From positions 1-64,000 of the forward strand of contig JAFEMH010007507.1 of assembly GCA_022495995.1 (NCBI GenBank): a stretch of 64,000 bases of DNA, written 5' to 3'. The DNA comes from Adenophora triphylla var. japonica (Eukaryota > Streptophyta > Magnoliopsida > Asterales > Campanulaceae). Numbering within the stretch: position 1 is the stretch's first letter; every line of letters starts with the position of its first letter. The notes beneath the pieces were generated by a model, which did not search any database, had not been told where the DNA came from, and saw nothing but the letters and a program-made list of their open reading frames with translations. This document shows, piece by piece, positions 32,483-44,279 of the stretch. The translations under genes were made by a program, and so were the position numbers.

Positions 32483-34271
32483 TCGTCAACATATCAGCAG
32501 CGTTCTCCGCAGTGTGAACCTTCTCTAACACAACCTCACCCATATCAATCAACTCCCGAATCTTGTGAAACCGCACATCAATGTGTTTCGTCCGTTGATG
32601 ATAAATGTGATTCTTCGCTAGAAATATCGCGTTTTGACTGTCACAAAGCAGCTTCACTCCACCTTCCTGAATGCCCAATTCGTTGACTAAACCCCGAAGC
32701 CATAAGGCTTCCTTTGCAGCTTCAACCGCTGCCATGTACTCCGCTTCCGTTGTAGACAATGCAATGATGGACTGAATCATAGACCTCCAACATATAGGAC
32801 CACCTGCAAGAGTAAATGCATATCCCGTAGTCGACCTCCTCCGATCCAAGTCACCCGCATAGTCTGAATCAACATATCCCACAACAGAAAGCTCCTCACT
32901 CTTTCCTCCAAACATGATGCCATAATTCATAGTGCCCTTCAAGTATCTAAGAACCCACATAACTGCTTCCCAATGCTGTTTACCCGGATTCGCCATATAC
33001 TTGTTAACCACACTAATGGCTTGCGCCAAATCTGGCCTAGTGCAAACCATAGCATACATGAGACATCCCACTGCGCTTGCATAGGGAACCTTCGATATAT
33101 TCTGAATCTCTTCGGTAGAACTCGGGGAATCTGAGGCAGATAAGTTAAAATGACTTGCCAATGGTGTCTTCACAGGTTTTGCATCCCGCATATTGAACCT
33201 CTCCAACACCTTCTCCACATAGCCGGCTTGAGACAACCACAATCTCCTAGATTTCCTGTCTCGGCGAATCTCCATCCCAAGAATCTTCTTGGCTTCCCCC
33301 AAATCCTTCATGTCAAACTCTCTACTCAACAAGGCCTTCAACTGATTGACCTCATTCTTGCTTCTACCATCGATAAGCATATCATCCACATACAGTAACA
33401 GAAAAATATATGAGCCATCATCAAGGCTCTTCACATACACGCAGCAATCATACTCACAACGCTTGTAGCCAGTACGTACCATGTAGGAATCAAATCTAGT
33501 GTACCACTGCCTCGGAGACTGCTTCAGCCCATAAAGTGACTTCTTCAATCTACAAACCAAACGCTCCTGCCTGGGCTCCGTGAACCCATGTGGTTGCTCC
33601 ATGAAAATCTGCTCATCCAACTCACCATGTAGAAACGCAGTTTTCACATCCATCTGCTCCAACACCAAATCATAATGCGCTATAAGATCCAACACAATTC
33701 GAATGGAAGTGTGTCTCACAACAGGCGAAAAAATCTCATTATAATCCACCCCCTCTCGCTGCGAATACCCCTTTGCTACCAACCGAGCCTTGAACTTTTC
33801 CCCCTCTTTTTCTGATACTGCTTCTTTACGCTTAAAGACCCACTTGCAACCAATAGCACGCTTCCCTTTAGGAAGCTCCACCAAATCCCATGTATTGTTC
33901 TTGTACAATGACTCCATCTCCTCCGCCATAGCAGTTACCCACTTATCCTTTTCCGGACTGTTTATTGCCTCCTTAAAAGTATTCGGGTCTCCACAAATAA
34001 GGACAAGAACATACGAAGCCATGTCTTCAAACCCATACCTGACCAGTGGCTTGATTACTCTCTTAGGTCTCCCAACTGAAGTACTAGCCACTTCTTGTGT
34101 AGTTACCTCTGAATCCGGAAGAGTGAGATCCGCATCAGTTTCATCCTCATGTAACTCCACCTCAATGACTTGCTTCTCGCTCCCTTTGCTTTCTGGCACC
34201 TTCTCCTTATCATCTTGAGTACACTTCAACATAGCCTTTTCATCAAAGACTACATCCCTACTGATCACCAC
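32466..34271 (-). pseudogene. Copia pol, second half: RT and RNase H
   Basis: This is a 601-codon frame. RT motifs include [59 protein letters not shown] and LLLYVDDMLIDGRSK, with YVDD intact. RNase H motifs are VVGYVDSDYAGDLDRRRSTT, ALSTTEAEYMAAVEAAKEAL and CDSQNAIFLAKN. The C-terminus reads ENAADMLTNTTRK because the CACTA-like element replaces the normal tail, which continues beyond it at 32213-32161. It is cut off from the gag part by a stop (TAG, 34290-34292) and a frameshift near 34335. Confidence 0.9.
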
Positions 34272-34317
34272 CTTGCTTGACTTGGGATCCTAAAGCTTGT
34301 ATCCTTTCACACCTGTT

Positions 34318-36363
34318 TCATACCCGAGAAAGACACTGTTTTGAATTTGGGTCAAGCTTCGACCGCTCTTCACCAGGAATATGCACATAGGATGGACACC
34401 CAAATATCCGGATATCGGTGAAGTCTACCTCATTACCCATCCATACCTCCTCTGCAAATCTGTTATCCAAAGAGAATCTAGGTGATCTGTTTATCAAGAA
34501 ATATGCCATACTCACCGCATCAGCCCAAAAGTTCTTTGCCAACCCCGTATTGAATCGTAGACACCTAGCCCTTTCCACAATGGTTCTATTCATCCTTTCA
34601 GCCACACCATTTTGCTGTGGTGTCTTGCGTACTGTGTAGTGCCTCTTGATTCCATGCTCTCTACATAACTTCTTGAACTCTCCATCTGTGTACTCTGTCC
34701 CATTATCACTTCTCAAACACTTGATTTTCTGCCCCTTTTGATTTTCCACTTCAGCTTTCCACACTTTGAACTTCTCAAAAGTTTCTGACTTGTGCCTCAT
34801 GAAGTAAACCCAAACCTTCTTCAAAAAATCATCAATAAAAGTCATGAAGTAATAATGTCCACCTCTAGATTCTGTTGTAACCGGCCCCCACACATCTAAA
34901 TGAACATAATCGAGAATGCCATTTGTTGTATGCTTACCCGTCTTGAATTGCACCTTATTCTGCTTTCCAAGAACACAATACTTGCAAAACTCAAGTTTAT
35001 AAGTCTTCACACCCTTCAACAACTTTCGTTTATGAAGTTCCTGCATCCCCATTTCACCCATGTGACCAAGCCTCATATGCCATAGAAGGGCATTAGTATC
35101 AACCTCAGACTCAACGGATGTGACTCCACCTACAACCGTGCTCCCTAGCAACCTGTAAATGTTCTTAGAGCCCTTCTCACCCTTCATCACAACCATAGCA
35201 CCCTTCACTACTTTCAATGCTCCACCTTGTGCTTTATAGGACATACCGTTTGCATCCAAGGTACCCAATGAAATCAGTTTTTTAGAAACCTCCGGTACAT
35301 GTCTAACATCACATAACGTTATAACTACACCATCATGCATCTTAATTCTTATAGTTCCTATGCCAGCAATTTTACATGTAGCACCATTACCCATAGTAAC
35401 TATACCAGAATTAACTGACCTGTAGGTATCGAACCAATCACGATTCGCCGTCACATGAAACGAACATGCAGAATCCAGAATCCAGCCATCTGTCGGGTGC
35501 TCCACAGCTGATGAAGTCGTGAGCATATCTCCATCCACATCCTCTGAGCAATCTTCAACCATATTAACTGACTTTGAATATCCTTCTTTGCCTTTACCGT
35601 TCCCCTTCTCCGGACAATTCTGCCTCTTGTGCCCCTTCTGCCCACACTTGAAACAATTCTCCTTATACTTCTTCCTTGACAGCGAACGGGTATTCTGCCT
35701 CTGCGAATTATCCCGGAACTGGGCTCTCCCACGTTCCTGATTCTCCTTCACAAATAACCCCTCACCCGCAGGTTCATCAATGGACTTCTTCCATTTTTGA
35801 AAAGCTAGAAGAGCTTCTGTGACCGGTTGCAATTCCACAGTATCCTTCCCCCAAGTCAACGTAGTAATAAGGTTTTTGTATGTTGAAGAAGAGGGCAACG
35901 AATTCAACAGCATCAACGCCTTGTCCTCCTCCTCGAACGTTACCTCCACCCTAACCAAATCGTTGAGAATTTGATTAAACGTGTGGATATGAGATTCAAG
36001 GTCCGAACCCTCTGCCATCTTAAGCCCATACAGCCTTTGCTTTAGATGCAACTTGTTCGACAAAGATTTTGACATATACCTGGCCTCCAAAATCTCCCAA
36101 ACCTTCGTCGGTGATTCTTCATCAATCACGTGATACACCACCTCGTCCGCAAGGCACTGCCGTATTGAAGATACATCCCGTTCTTGCAACTCGTTCCATG
36201 GTCCTTCTTCGACATCATCGGGTTTAGTCGAATGCCGAAGGACTTTTCCCAAGCCTGCTTGAACCAGAAAATCCTTCACCCTCCTTTGCCACAATGCAAA
36301 GTTTCCATGCCCATCGAATTTCTGAACATCGGACTTCACGGTGATAGAATTAACCCCAGCCAT
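34318..36363 (-). pseudogene. Copia gag, protease and integrase
   Basis: The start chosen is the ATG at 36363, ten bases past the primer site. In order there are a gag domain (DVQKFDGHGNFALWQRRVKD, WEILEARYMSKSLSNKLHLK), a CCHC knuckle CFKCGQKGHKRQNC, the protease WILDSACSFHVTANRDWF, and the GAG-pre-integrase LLWHMRLGHMGEMGMQELHK. Integrase follows with HH-CC and DDE residues (FIDDF, SDNGTEY, GVAERMNRTIVERAR). It ends at a frameshift after SKQC near 34335. Residues are otherwise well preserved and the gag-to-integrase frame has no other break over 680 codons. Confidence 0.9.
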
Positions 36364-36386
36364 CGCAGCCGTGCTCTGATACCAGT

Positions 36387-36911
36387 TGTTGTGCAATCGC
36401 AGTGGAAGCAAATAAACAATAACTAAGAACACACAAGAAATTGAGAAATCGAAAGAGAAAAAGAGATGAAAATTGATTGGGGTTTTGAACATTGCCTTTG
36501 TATTATATGTGCAATGTATCATACAGTTCCATAGGGTTACAATCTATATTTATATAAGACACAAACCCTAGCCCAACTATGAAAACTAACACAAAAGCCC
36601 GTAGGTCCAAAACCCTCCCCGTCGCTCCAGGCGTCCGCCTCAAGGAACACCAGGCGCCCGCCTGGCGAGGCTCCAGCCACGGCCATAACCTTCTGCCGTC
36701 GATGCGGCCGCCTCGCCTGGCCCAGGCATCCGCCTCGCACGATGCCAAGCCACGCCCAAGCTACTGGACTCCAGGCCCTCGCCCCGGCCTCACCCATGCG
36801 GCCGCCTCAAAGCCACCAACCAGAGACCAATGCTACGGCAACTCAGGCGCCCACCTCGCCTAGATGAGGCGCCCGCCTCGGCAACGGAATCACGAGCCAT
36901 ACCATCCTACA
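36387..36911 (-). repeat. 5' LTR of the downstream Copia element
   Basis: 525 bp, nearly identical to 31558-32078. Its inner end is separated by two bases from the tRNA-iMet primer site TGGTATCAGAGC (minus strand, 36384-36373). Confidence 0.9.
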
Positions 36912-36916
36912 CTCTT

Positions 36917-37508
36917 CAATGCGAGGTCCGAAAAATAGTTATATACCTATTTAATTCAAATGAATGCCAAAAGAAAATGTAGCTAAGACGGATCTGTAAA
37001 CAAAGTTTTGTGCACAAAAGAGCAGACAATTTTTCGCACAAACAAATGCATACGAAGAGTAATAGCAGCGAAATATAAAGAACATGTAATTAGACACATC
37101 AGCAAGAAAATGTTTGTTGAAAAATCTTTCACTATCAAAATTCGAGAGCACATACTAAATGATTACATCGAAATAAAAACAAACCATACAATTAATACTT
37201 GACTTGAAAACAAGTGCAAAGAACTTAAAAGACTTTGAATATGAAAACGCTGTAACACAAACACTTTTAAGGAACAAAAGGAGTCTATAGACAAATATAT
37301 TGTTCTCTTCAATCCCTAGAATCCGTGAGCACAAAGCAGACACCTAATCCTCCTCATACGAGTCCTACAAAAGCATAAGATAAACATTGTACAAGGAATT
37401 GTTAGTCGGTGTAAGTACCGCAATTCAGTTCGTAGTAAGTTAAAGTGCACATAAAATAAGTTAAAGTGAACATAAAAAGACATCAAACTATTAATTAGCA
37501 ATAAAAAA
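36917..37508. other. unassigned host sequence between Copia and Pack-MULE
   Basis: This continues the host DNA into which the Copia element inserted. No terminal repeats or convincing gene. A possible minus-strand terminal exon ends in DSYEED and a stop near 37318, preceded by a TTTGTAG acceptor-like site, but nothing upstream supports it. Confidence 0.4.
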
Positions 37509-37678
37509 GTTCAAGGCCAAAAACTTGTAAAAAACGCGTTTTTTGTTAACTTAACAAAAAACGTGTTTTAAATAACGGGTCTCTCACTTTCTCTCACTAA
37601 ACGCAAACACGCTCACTAGGCGGAAATGGCGACTTCCTCAGCCAACTCTCTCTCTCAATCGTGAAATCAGCAACAACA

Positions 37679-37804
37679 ATGGCGGACGAGGGTTTCGAAG
37701 AGTGGGACGCCGATTTCCTCACCGTCTTCCCCGGCGATCCTCTTCCTCATTCCTTCTCTCTCTATCTCTCTCTCTCCCGTTGTCGGAGAAATCCCAATTT
37801 CTGA
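37679..37804 (+). pseudogene. captured host exon fragment, MADEGFEEWDADFL
   Basis: A good start codon opens MADEGFEEWDADFL, an acidic, Trp-containing N-terminus that looks like genuine protein. It is followed by a CT-rich low-complexity tail and a stop at 37802-37804. The similarity to SUV2/ATRIP-type N-termini is a weak impression only. The fragment ends where the next captured piece begins. Confidence 0.4.
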
Positions 37805-37895
37805 CCGGAAAATTGATAGAAAGATGAAATTGAGAGCGATTATGAGTGAACTATCAAGGAATACAAATTGCAGCAAAAATTGTATGAGTGCTTAC

Positions 37896-38102
37896 TTGAT
37901 AATTAAAGGAAGGGGGAAGCGATTAAGGAATTCCTTTACGGACGATTTAGATGGAAAGCCTGAAATTACAAGAAGGAAGTAGCGATTAAAGTCAAATTCG
38001 AAAGAAGAGATTGGAAAGAAATGACTTACCAGGATCAAAAGCGAAGTCGGAAGCTGCTTGAAAGAGCTGAGATGGATCATCAATGGAGTATTCTTCTTCC
38101 AT
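37896..38102 (-). pseudogene. captured PSMD5-like exon 1 - intron - exon 2
   Basis: Exon 1 runs from the ATG at 38102 to 38030 and encodes MEEEYSIDDPSQLFQAASDF plus AFDP. The donor GTAAGT and acceptor TTTCAG bound a 70-bp intron (38029-37960). Exon 2 (37959-37896) encodes GFPSKSSVKEFLNRFPLPLI and IK before a second donor, GTAAGC. This is how I remember the N-terminus of the plant ARM-repeat protein related to proteasome assembly factor PSMD5/S5b. Only two exons and part of intron 2 are present, so it is a captured genomic fragment, not a gene. It is head-to-head in orientation with the other captured piece. Confidence 0.6.
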
Positions 38103-38880
38103 GGCTTACATTTTTTGAGCTCACTTTACTTGAGAAACACAAATTAGGACTTGCCAGTGTTGTAGATAAAGAGTGCCAGTCCATGTTTTTTCGAGTGCCA
38201 GTACATGTTAATTCGAGTGCCAGTGCATGAAGAAGATGATCGGAGATGGAGTGCCAGTGCATTTTAATTCGAGTGCCAGTACATGTTAATTTGAATGCCA
38301 GTCTATGTTTTTTTGAATGCCAGTATAATAGAATATTAATGTCAGTGCAAAACAAATCAGATGGGAATTTAAGTGCCAGTGTACGTGTTTTTGAGTGCCA
38401 GTGTATGTGTATTTGAATGCCAGTCCATGTGTTTTTGAATGCCAGTGCTTGTGTTTTTGAGAGCCAGTTCATGTATATAAAAGTGCTCGTGTAAAAACCG
38501 CCAGTGCCAGTTTAACAAAATGCCAGTGCAAGTTTACACTGGCACTTTGTTAAACTGGTACTGGCACTTTTTTCACTGGCACTTTGTTACATATGCACTG
38601 GCACTTTGTCACTCTGGCACTTTGTTAAACTTGAACTGGCACAAATGGGGAAACACAAAACACGTTTTTTCTAAGTGCCAGAAAAAACGCGTTTTTTATA
38701 AGACCAACTCAAGTTCAAGGGCCTTTCGTAACAATAAAAGGCGGTTTACAGTGAGGAAGGACCATTCTAACATCAAAGACATCCCATGGACCTTGGTGGT
38801 ATTACACCAAGCTGGAATATTTGAATTTCCAACAAAATTTAGAGCTTCATTGAGCGGGAAAGTCAGTTAGTTAAAGTCAT

Positions 38881-39570
38881 TGTAAGTACCCCAATCTGTA
38901 TGCATGAAAAGGATTCTAATGACTGCTCAGTGATAACAAGACGTTTCAGGGCTTTGAGTTATTAATTTGATCATTTTAAGTAATGAAGGGTCACTTTGGC
39001 TTAAGAATCATCAAAAGGACTTCGCTTGAATTACAAAAGGTAAAATGATATTATCCTGACAGCTTCTAGAAGTAGCAAAGACAATTAGAAAAGTCATCCG
39101 CGACACCATTTTCCACCTGGAGATCTCTCCACGCGACACTTTTGGGAGCCTGTGTCAGAATCTATAAATGGAGTCATTCTCTACCATTCGGGGGATTATT
39201 TTTACATACCTTGGGAAACTCTGCCCAAACCAGCCTCACACTCTCTCATATACCAAATCTAAACAAAATTCACACTCTCACTCTCTTATCCAAATCAAAT
39301 CTTATGGATAATTAGCCAAGCTACCCTAAACCAAACAAGATAAAAGTGAACCTTTGATTAGAGAAACCATTTGTAAACTCTCCTTCTCCTTCCTTTACCT
39401 CTAATGTAGTTATCTTGATTTGTCATCTTGATTATTCTATATTGAAATGCCTTATTACTTTACTTGTTGTCATTTACTGTCTACTCTTATTGTGAAATCA
39501 CAATTGATATCAATTGAGTTCTCTCCATAGGAAAATATACAATTAATTTTGTAATTTGTGTATGCATAAA
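38881..39570 (+). repeat. Tat-type LTR H, 5' part, interrupted by element G
   Basis: It starts TGTAAGTACCCCAATCTG, the same start as LTR D at 50005. A TATAAAT box lies at 39163-39169. At 39571 it is cut by the minus-strand element G. Bases 38724-38880 just before it are unassigned. Confidence 0.55.
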
Positions 39571-40239
39571 TGGCGGGGAAACTAATAAGACGTAAAAATG
39601 AGAAGAAAATAGTACCTAAGTTTAGAAGACCTCAGAGAATGCCTTGTATTCATAGCTTACCTTATTGTATTGAGCTCGCTTTGAAAAAGGAGAAGTTTTA
39701 TGTATGTATCTATGTGTGTGTTTTTTAATGTGTTTGAATGTTTTGAGAGAGGTTGAGAGGTTTAAGAGTTTTAGAGATTTTTAAAGTGTGCTTCTTGCTC
39801 AAAGGTTGTTTTTTTTTTCAAAGGGAGCTTGAGACTCCCTTTTATAGGTGAAGAGGAAGGCAGAGGGAGTGTTTGAATCCAAAAATAGTGGCTTGCCCGG
39901 ATCAAGCTAAGAGTTATGAAATGGGGAGTTACCAAATCAAAAAGAGAGATGTTTTAAGGGAAATCAGTAACTGAATGCAAAACTCGCGCGAGTCCTTTAT
40001 AGAGGGTCAAAATCGCACAAGTTCCACAACTATGGCGTGATTCGCCAAATTTTCAAAATAGATAAATGAGAAAAAAGACCCCAAAAGTTAACTCCATTAT
40101 TAAGTTTAGTCCAAATCTAACAGAATCAGTTAGGAACTTAACGGAATCAGACGGAAATTAAGGAAAAGCAATAAATAAGAATAAAAAGAAAGAATGTGTA
40201 TTCAGTCGAGTGAGAGCGGTCCAATGCAGGGTGTCTAAA
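39571..40239 (-). repeat. 3' LTR of element G
   Basis: 669 bp. Matches 45312-45973 along most of its length, with shared AAACTAATAAGA, TTAGAAGACCTC and TTTTATAGGTGAAGAGG blocks. It contains the palindrome ACTCGCGCGAGT near 39983. Confidence 0.6.
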
Positions 40240-40489
40240 GAGCCCCTAGATGAAGTGGATTGCGAAGCAAAACTAGTTGATAATAGAACAGACATTCGCC
40301 TTGGACATCAATAGAAAAAGACTCGGAGAAGAGAAAAGTAGAGAGACAAAAAAGATGATGAGTATAGAGAACGCCCCTTCGTAGGCAAATTCCTTTCTTG
40401 TAGATGGATGATAGAAGTTGTGGAGAGTGTCGATGACCGAAGTGTACCCCTGCAGAAAAAGATTGCGGATAACCGCAGCAGCTCCTCGG

Positions 40490-42110
40490 AGGACTCAAGT
40501 TACAGATGTTTGTAGGAGGCAGGGTGTTACAGCTGCTTAGAGGACTCATGCTACCATTGTTGTAGGAGAGAAAGTGATGCAGATGCTCAAAGGACTCACA
40601 CTGCTGTTACGGACGACAGTAGTTTACCGCTGCAACTACTTGGAGGACTCACATTGTCAATGTTTTCCAGATGCTCAAAAGACTCACACTGATGTTGCTG
40701 ATGACAATAGTTTACTGCCGCAACTGCTAGGAGGACTCATGTGCTAATGTGTTGCAGATGCTCAAAGGACTCACTCTGCTGTTGCTGGTGACCGTAGTTT
40801 ACCTCTACAATTGCTAGGAGAATTCACGTTGCTAATATGTTGAAGATGCTCGAAGGACTAACTCTGCTGTTGCAGATGACCGTAGTTTACCGATGCAACT
40901 GCTCGAAGGACTCATGTTTCTATTGTGCTGCAGATGCTCGGAGGACTCACTCTGCTGTTGCGGATGACCGTAGTTTATCGCTGCAACTGCTCGGAGGACT
41001 CAAGTTGCTAATATGTTGCAAATGCTAGGAGGACTCACTCTGGTGTTGCGGATGAACGTAGTTTACCGTTCCAACTTCTCGGAGGACTCACGTTGCTAAT
41101 GTGTTGTGGATGCTCCTAGAACTCACTATGCTATTATGGATGACCGTAGACCGTAGTTTACCGTTCCAACTTCTCGGAGGACTCACGTTGCTAATGTGTT
41201 GTGGATGCTCCTAGAACTCACTATTCTATTATGGATGATCGTAGTTTATCGATACAACTTCTCGGAGGACTTACATTACTAATGTGTTGCAGATGCTCGG
41301 AGGACTCACTCTGCTGTTGTGGATGGCCGTAGTTTATCGATGCAACTGCTCAGAGGACTCAAATTGCTAATATGTTACAAATGATAGGAGGACTCACTCT
41401 GATGTTACGGATGACTGTAGTTTACTGCTACAACTGCTCGGAGGACTCACGTTGCTAATGTATTGCGGATGCTCCTAGGACACACTCTACTATTGCGGAT
41501 GACCGAAGTTTATCGCTGCAACTGCTCGAAGGACTCACATTGCTAATATGTTGCAAATGCTCAGAGGAATCACTCTATTATTGTAGGGAATAATTACCAA
41601 CTTATGCAATGTACTATACCTTCAATTTCAATAAAGGTAGTATACTATCTATTGACAACATAATACAATGTACTTTCTAATTTTGTTACAAATAATGCAA
41701 TTTGGTTGCATTATTTGAGTCAAAATTGGAAAGTACGTTGCATAAAAATAGTAAGTAAATTACATTATTTGTAACGAATTGATAAAGTACATTGCATTAA
41801 GGTGTCACTAGATAGTACATTGCATTGATTGTAAAAATCATAAAAGTACGTTTCATATTTTGGTAATTCACCCGTTATTGCAGATGACCGTAGTTTATCG
41901 CTGCAACTGCTCGGAGGACTCACTTTGCTGGTGCGGATGACCATAGTTTACTGCTGCAACTACTAGGAGGACTCACATTTCTAATGTGTTGCAAATGCTC
42001 AGAGGACTCATTATTTTGTTGCGGATGATCGTAGTTTACCATTGCAAGTTCTCGAAGGACTCATGTTTCTAATGTGTTGCAGATGCTCGGAGGATCCACT
42101 CTATCGAATT
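40490..42110. repeat. 88-bp tandem array, about 14 units
   Basis: Units are recognised by GATGACCGTAGTTTACCG followed by CTGCAACTGCTCGGAGGACTC. They recur at about 40620, 40708, 40795, 40884, 40972, 41060, 41155, 41240, 41330, 41418, 41508, 41890, 41945 and 42033. The period is about 88 bp, with one shortened unit. The array lies inside element G and is split by a MITE at 41586-41873. It has no long open frame. Confidence 0.85.
41586..41873. mobile_element. MITE inserted in the 88-bp array
   Basis: The ends GGGAATAATTACCAAC and, inverted, GGGTGAATTACCAAAA match imperfectly over about 30 bp. Nine bases ATTATTGTA on the left resemble GTTATTGCA on the right, as for a MULE-type 9-bp target duplication. 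The interior repeats GTACATTGCAT-type words. 288 bp, non-coding. Confidence 0.65.
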
Positions 42111-42259
42111 ATTGCCAAGAGAAAGAGAAAGAAGAGAGTTCGGATTTACCGCTGCAGATGCCCGGAGCACTCACACTTCCAAATTATTGCAAAGAGAGGG
42201 AGGATATGTGCATTTATTTTATTAAGTCTTAGTGTTTTAATCTACACCTAGACTCTAAA

Positions 42260-43320
42260 TGTTAGATGCTTTCCCAATGGTCTTTGTGTTTGCTGAGGTG
42301 ACTTTTGCTGTGTTACTTTTGAAGGCAAACATGTATGGATTTTGCTTAAACTGAAAGGGAGCCTATTCTGGCGTTCTAAGTTGAGTTGTTGCTGCGGTGC
42401 CAAAGAAGTGATGGAAAGCCCCAAGAGATTTCCAGTTTTGTAAAGCCCTTGGAAGACCTTGATGCGTAACTACCTGTATTAAGGAACCCCTTTGGATGAA
42501 GTGAAGACAAACTCAAAGGATTTGCAATGCTTCAAGCCCCTGGTATGGTGAGATTGACTCTGTGAGAAAGACCTTGAAGATTTGTGTGGCTATTTTGCTG
42601 TGTGGAAGAGGGAAGTTCTCCCTCTCTTCCTTTTTTATGATGCACCCTTTATTTTGTTTAGACCGCTCTTTCAGGTTTTCAATCTAGCGGGCATCTCTTT
42701 GGCGCCTCATTTTTTTGTTGCACACCCTATTTACTGCCTAGGCCACCATTTACGGGTTTTCAACCTAGCAGACATCTTTTTTGTGATTTTATTAGATTTT
42801 CCTTGGGTTTTCCTTTGATTTTATCGAGGAGGAAGTGTGCATTGACTCTATGGAAGAGGAGGAAGAGGCTTTGATTTGTGAGAGAGATTTATGTTTTAGG
42901 GAAATTCCCATGACTCTGGTAAGGAAGAAGGATACCAACTCAATTTTGTGGAGACGGCAAGAGTTGTTAACTTTGTGGAGAAAGACTGTTGACCTTTAGA
43001 AAGATGCACTTTGTGGCAGCCCCTAATATTGACTCTTTTGAGAGATGACTCAAGGAAGCGAGATGAGCCATTTAGAGGGAAGAGAAGCGAAGCCCCCAGT
43101 TTGATTGTGAGAATATGGGAGTATAGCTTAATGATAAGAAGCCCCTAGAGATTACAAGGAACGCGTATGACTCCATTTCTAAAAATGTTGTTCTATCTGT
43201 GGTTATGTTTATGTTCATTTTGATTATTTTTTAAATGAGTCATACAAAGATGTCTTGAATTTTTTTGAGAAAAAGGCTAATCACTATAACAATCTAAGGC
43301 TAAACACTTCTTTCTTCTTT
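42260..43320. other. non-coding interior of element G
   Basis: Several short open frames, none with recognised motifs. Repeated phrases such as AGCCCCTAGA appear at long intervals. I see no gene here. Confidence 0.4.
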
Positions 43321-43338
43321 AATGAGACCAAACCTGAA

Positions 43339-43386
43339 GGTTGCCTACGTTCATCGCAAGGAGAGAAGCTCAGGTCGTCATAGTTC
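43339..43386 (-). other. conserved stem-forming element of Tat retrotransposons (in G)
   Basis: On the minus strand it reads GAACTATGACGACCTGAG... ending ACGTAGGCAACC. It corresponds to 54802-54848 of element D. CTATG/CGTAG can pair (one G-U). It lies downstream of gag, as in D. Confidence 0.6.
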
Positions 43387-44279
43387 TTGTTAATGCTTCA
43401 TTTCTTTCATTGCTTTCATCAGACAAGATGAAGGAACTTGATTTTGTCTTTGTCGAGCTTTTTGAAGTATACATGTCAGTTTTATGGGATGAAGTCACAT
43501 CCTGTGACTTGTCTTCTCAAAAGAAGTCAATGAACCAAAGTTCCAATCTTGCTCAGCCTCTAGAATGCGGCCACCCATTTTTTTATGTGGGAATTGTTTG
43601 GTGGGTAGCTTTCACTCTTCTTATTCTAAATGATAGCCCTTTTCACAAATGTTCTTTTCAAATTTGAACCAAACTATTTTCATGCACATCGTTTAATCCC
43701 ACAATACTGACTTTGTACAATGGGTAGAGTAGCTGGTTCCCTTTGATTTATAGCACCTACTGAGCGATTTACATTAGGAAGAAAGTAAGTCAACATTTTG
43801 TTAGCATACAAAGGAAGAGTGCACACTCGGATGATCAAATAAGTAGTTAGAAGTGATTTCATGGGACCATGTTATGATGCATACTTAGCCCTTACTTCGC
43901 TTGAGTGTTTGCAACAAAGTCTTTGCGTTTGCTTTGTCTTTTTGTCATGGTGTTTATCCCCTATATGTTAAAGTGATAGCTTTCATTCTTAAATTCGTTT
44001 AGACATATTTTTATTATTTTTCAAGCATTATTAAGAATTGAATTATATGTAAGATATAATGACTTGGAGAGTATATGAGGATAAAAACGACTTTTATTCA
44101 TCAGACTTTTGATGCAAACTTAGTACACATCAACAAGAAAAGGATTTTTTAGAGAGAGGGAATTCGTTGTTGTACCCTTATTCCCGCGTCATACATGTGA
44201 GCAAATTCCGGGTAGAAACCTCCAATAAGATGGGTGCGGTGGTCAATCTTCAAACATTTCAAGAATATCTCCATTTGTT

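Larger units (their letters stand above)
31558..36911 (-). mobile_element. Ty1/Copia retrotransposon downstream of SSL copy 2
   Basis: Two LTRs (31558-32078 and 36387-36911) with TG...CA ends are flanked by the 5-bp duplication CTCTT at 31553-31557 and 36912-36916. Minus-strand order is LTR, tRNA-iMet primer site (36373-36384), gag-pol, polypurine tract (32079-32091), LTR. The coding region is nearly intact, with one -2 frameshift, one stop and a CACTA-like insertion. The LTRs differ at only about a dozen sites, so the insertion is fairly recent. Confidence 0.93.
37519..38712. mobile_element. Pack-MULE-like element carrying two host gene pieces
   Basis: It is flanked by GTTCAAGGCC (37509-37518) and GTTCAAGGGCC (38713-38723), a near-perfect ~10-bp repeat like the 9-10-bp target duplications of MULEs. 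Inverted TAAAAAACGCGTTTTTT blocks lie near both ends (37529-37545, 38683-38700), the outermost right bases being GAGTTGGTCTTA inverted. Repeats of AGTGCCAGT (38150-38520) switch to ACTGGCAC (38530-38640). Between the left end and the repeats are two host-like coding pieces. The left-most bases do not match the right end, so the boundary is approximate. Confidence 0.6.

Noticed and set aside
37310..37345. Minus-strand terminal exon ending DSYEED
   Set aside because: Only seven codons after an acceptor-like TTTGTAG. No upstream exon or protein similarity can be shown.
37679..37804. MADEGFEEWDADFL as the first exon of a live host gene
   Set aside because: No continuation, followed by low-complexity sequence and a stop, and it abuts an unrelated captured fragment inside a MULE-like element.
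38150..38640. AGTGCCAGT repeats as a simple satellite
   Set aside because: Orientation flips midway, and they lie inside inverted terminal blocks shared with 18.1-18.6 kb, which fits subterminal transposon repeats better.
40490..42110. The 88-bp array as a CRISPR-like or coding repeat
   Set aside because: Units are diverged along their whole length with no repeat-spacer structure, and stops interrupt all frames.
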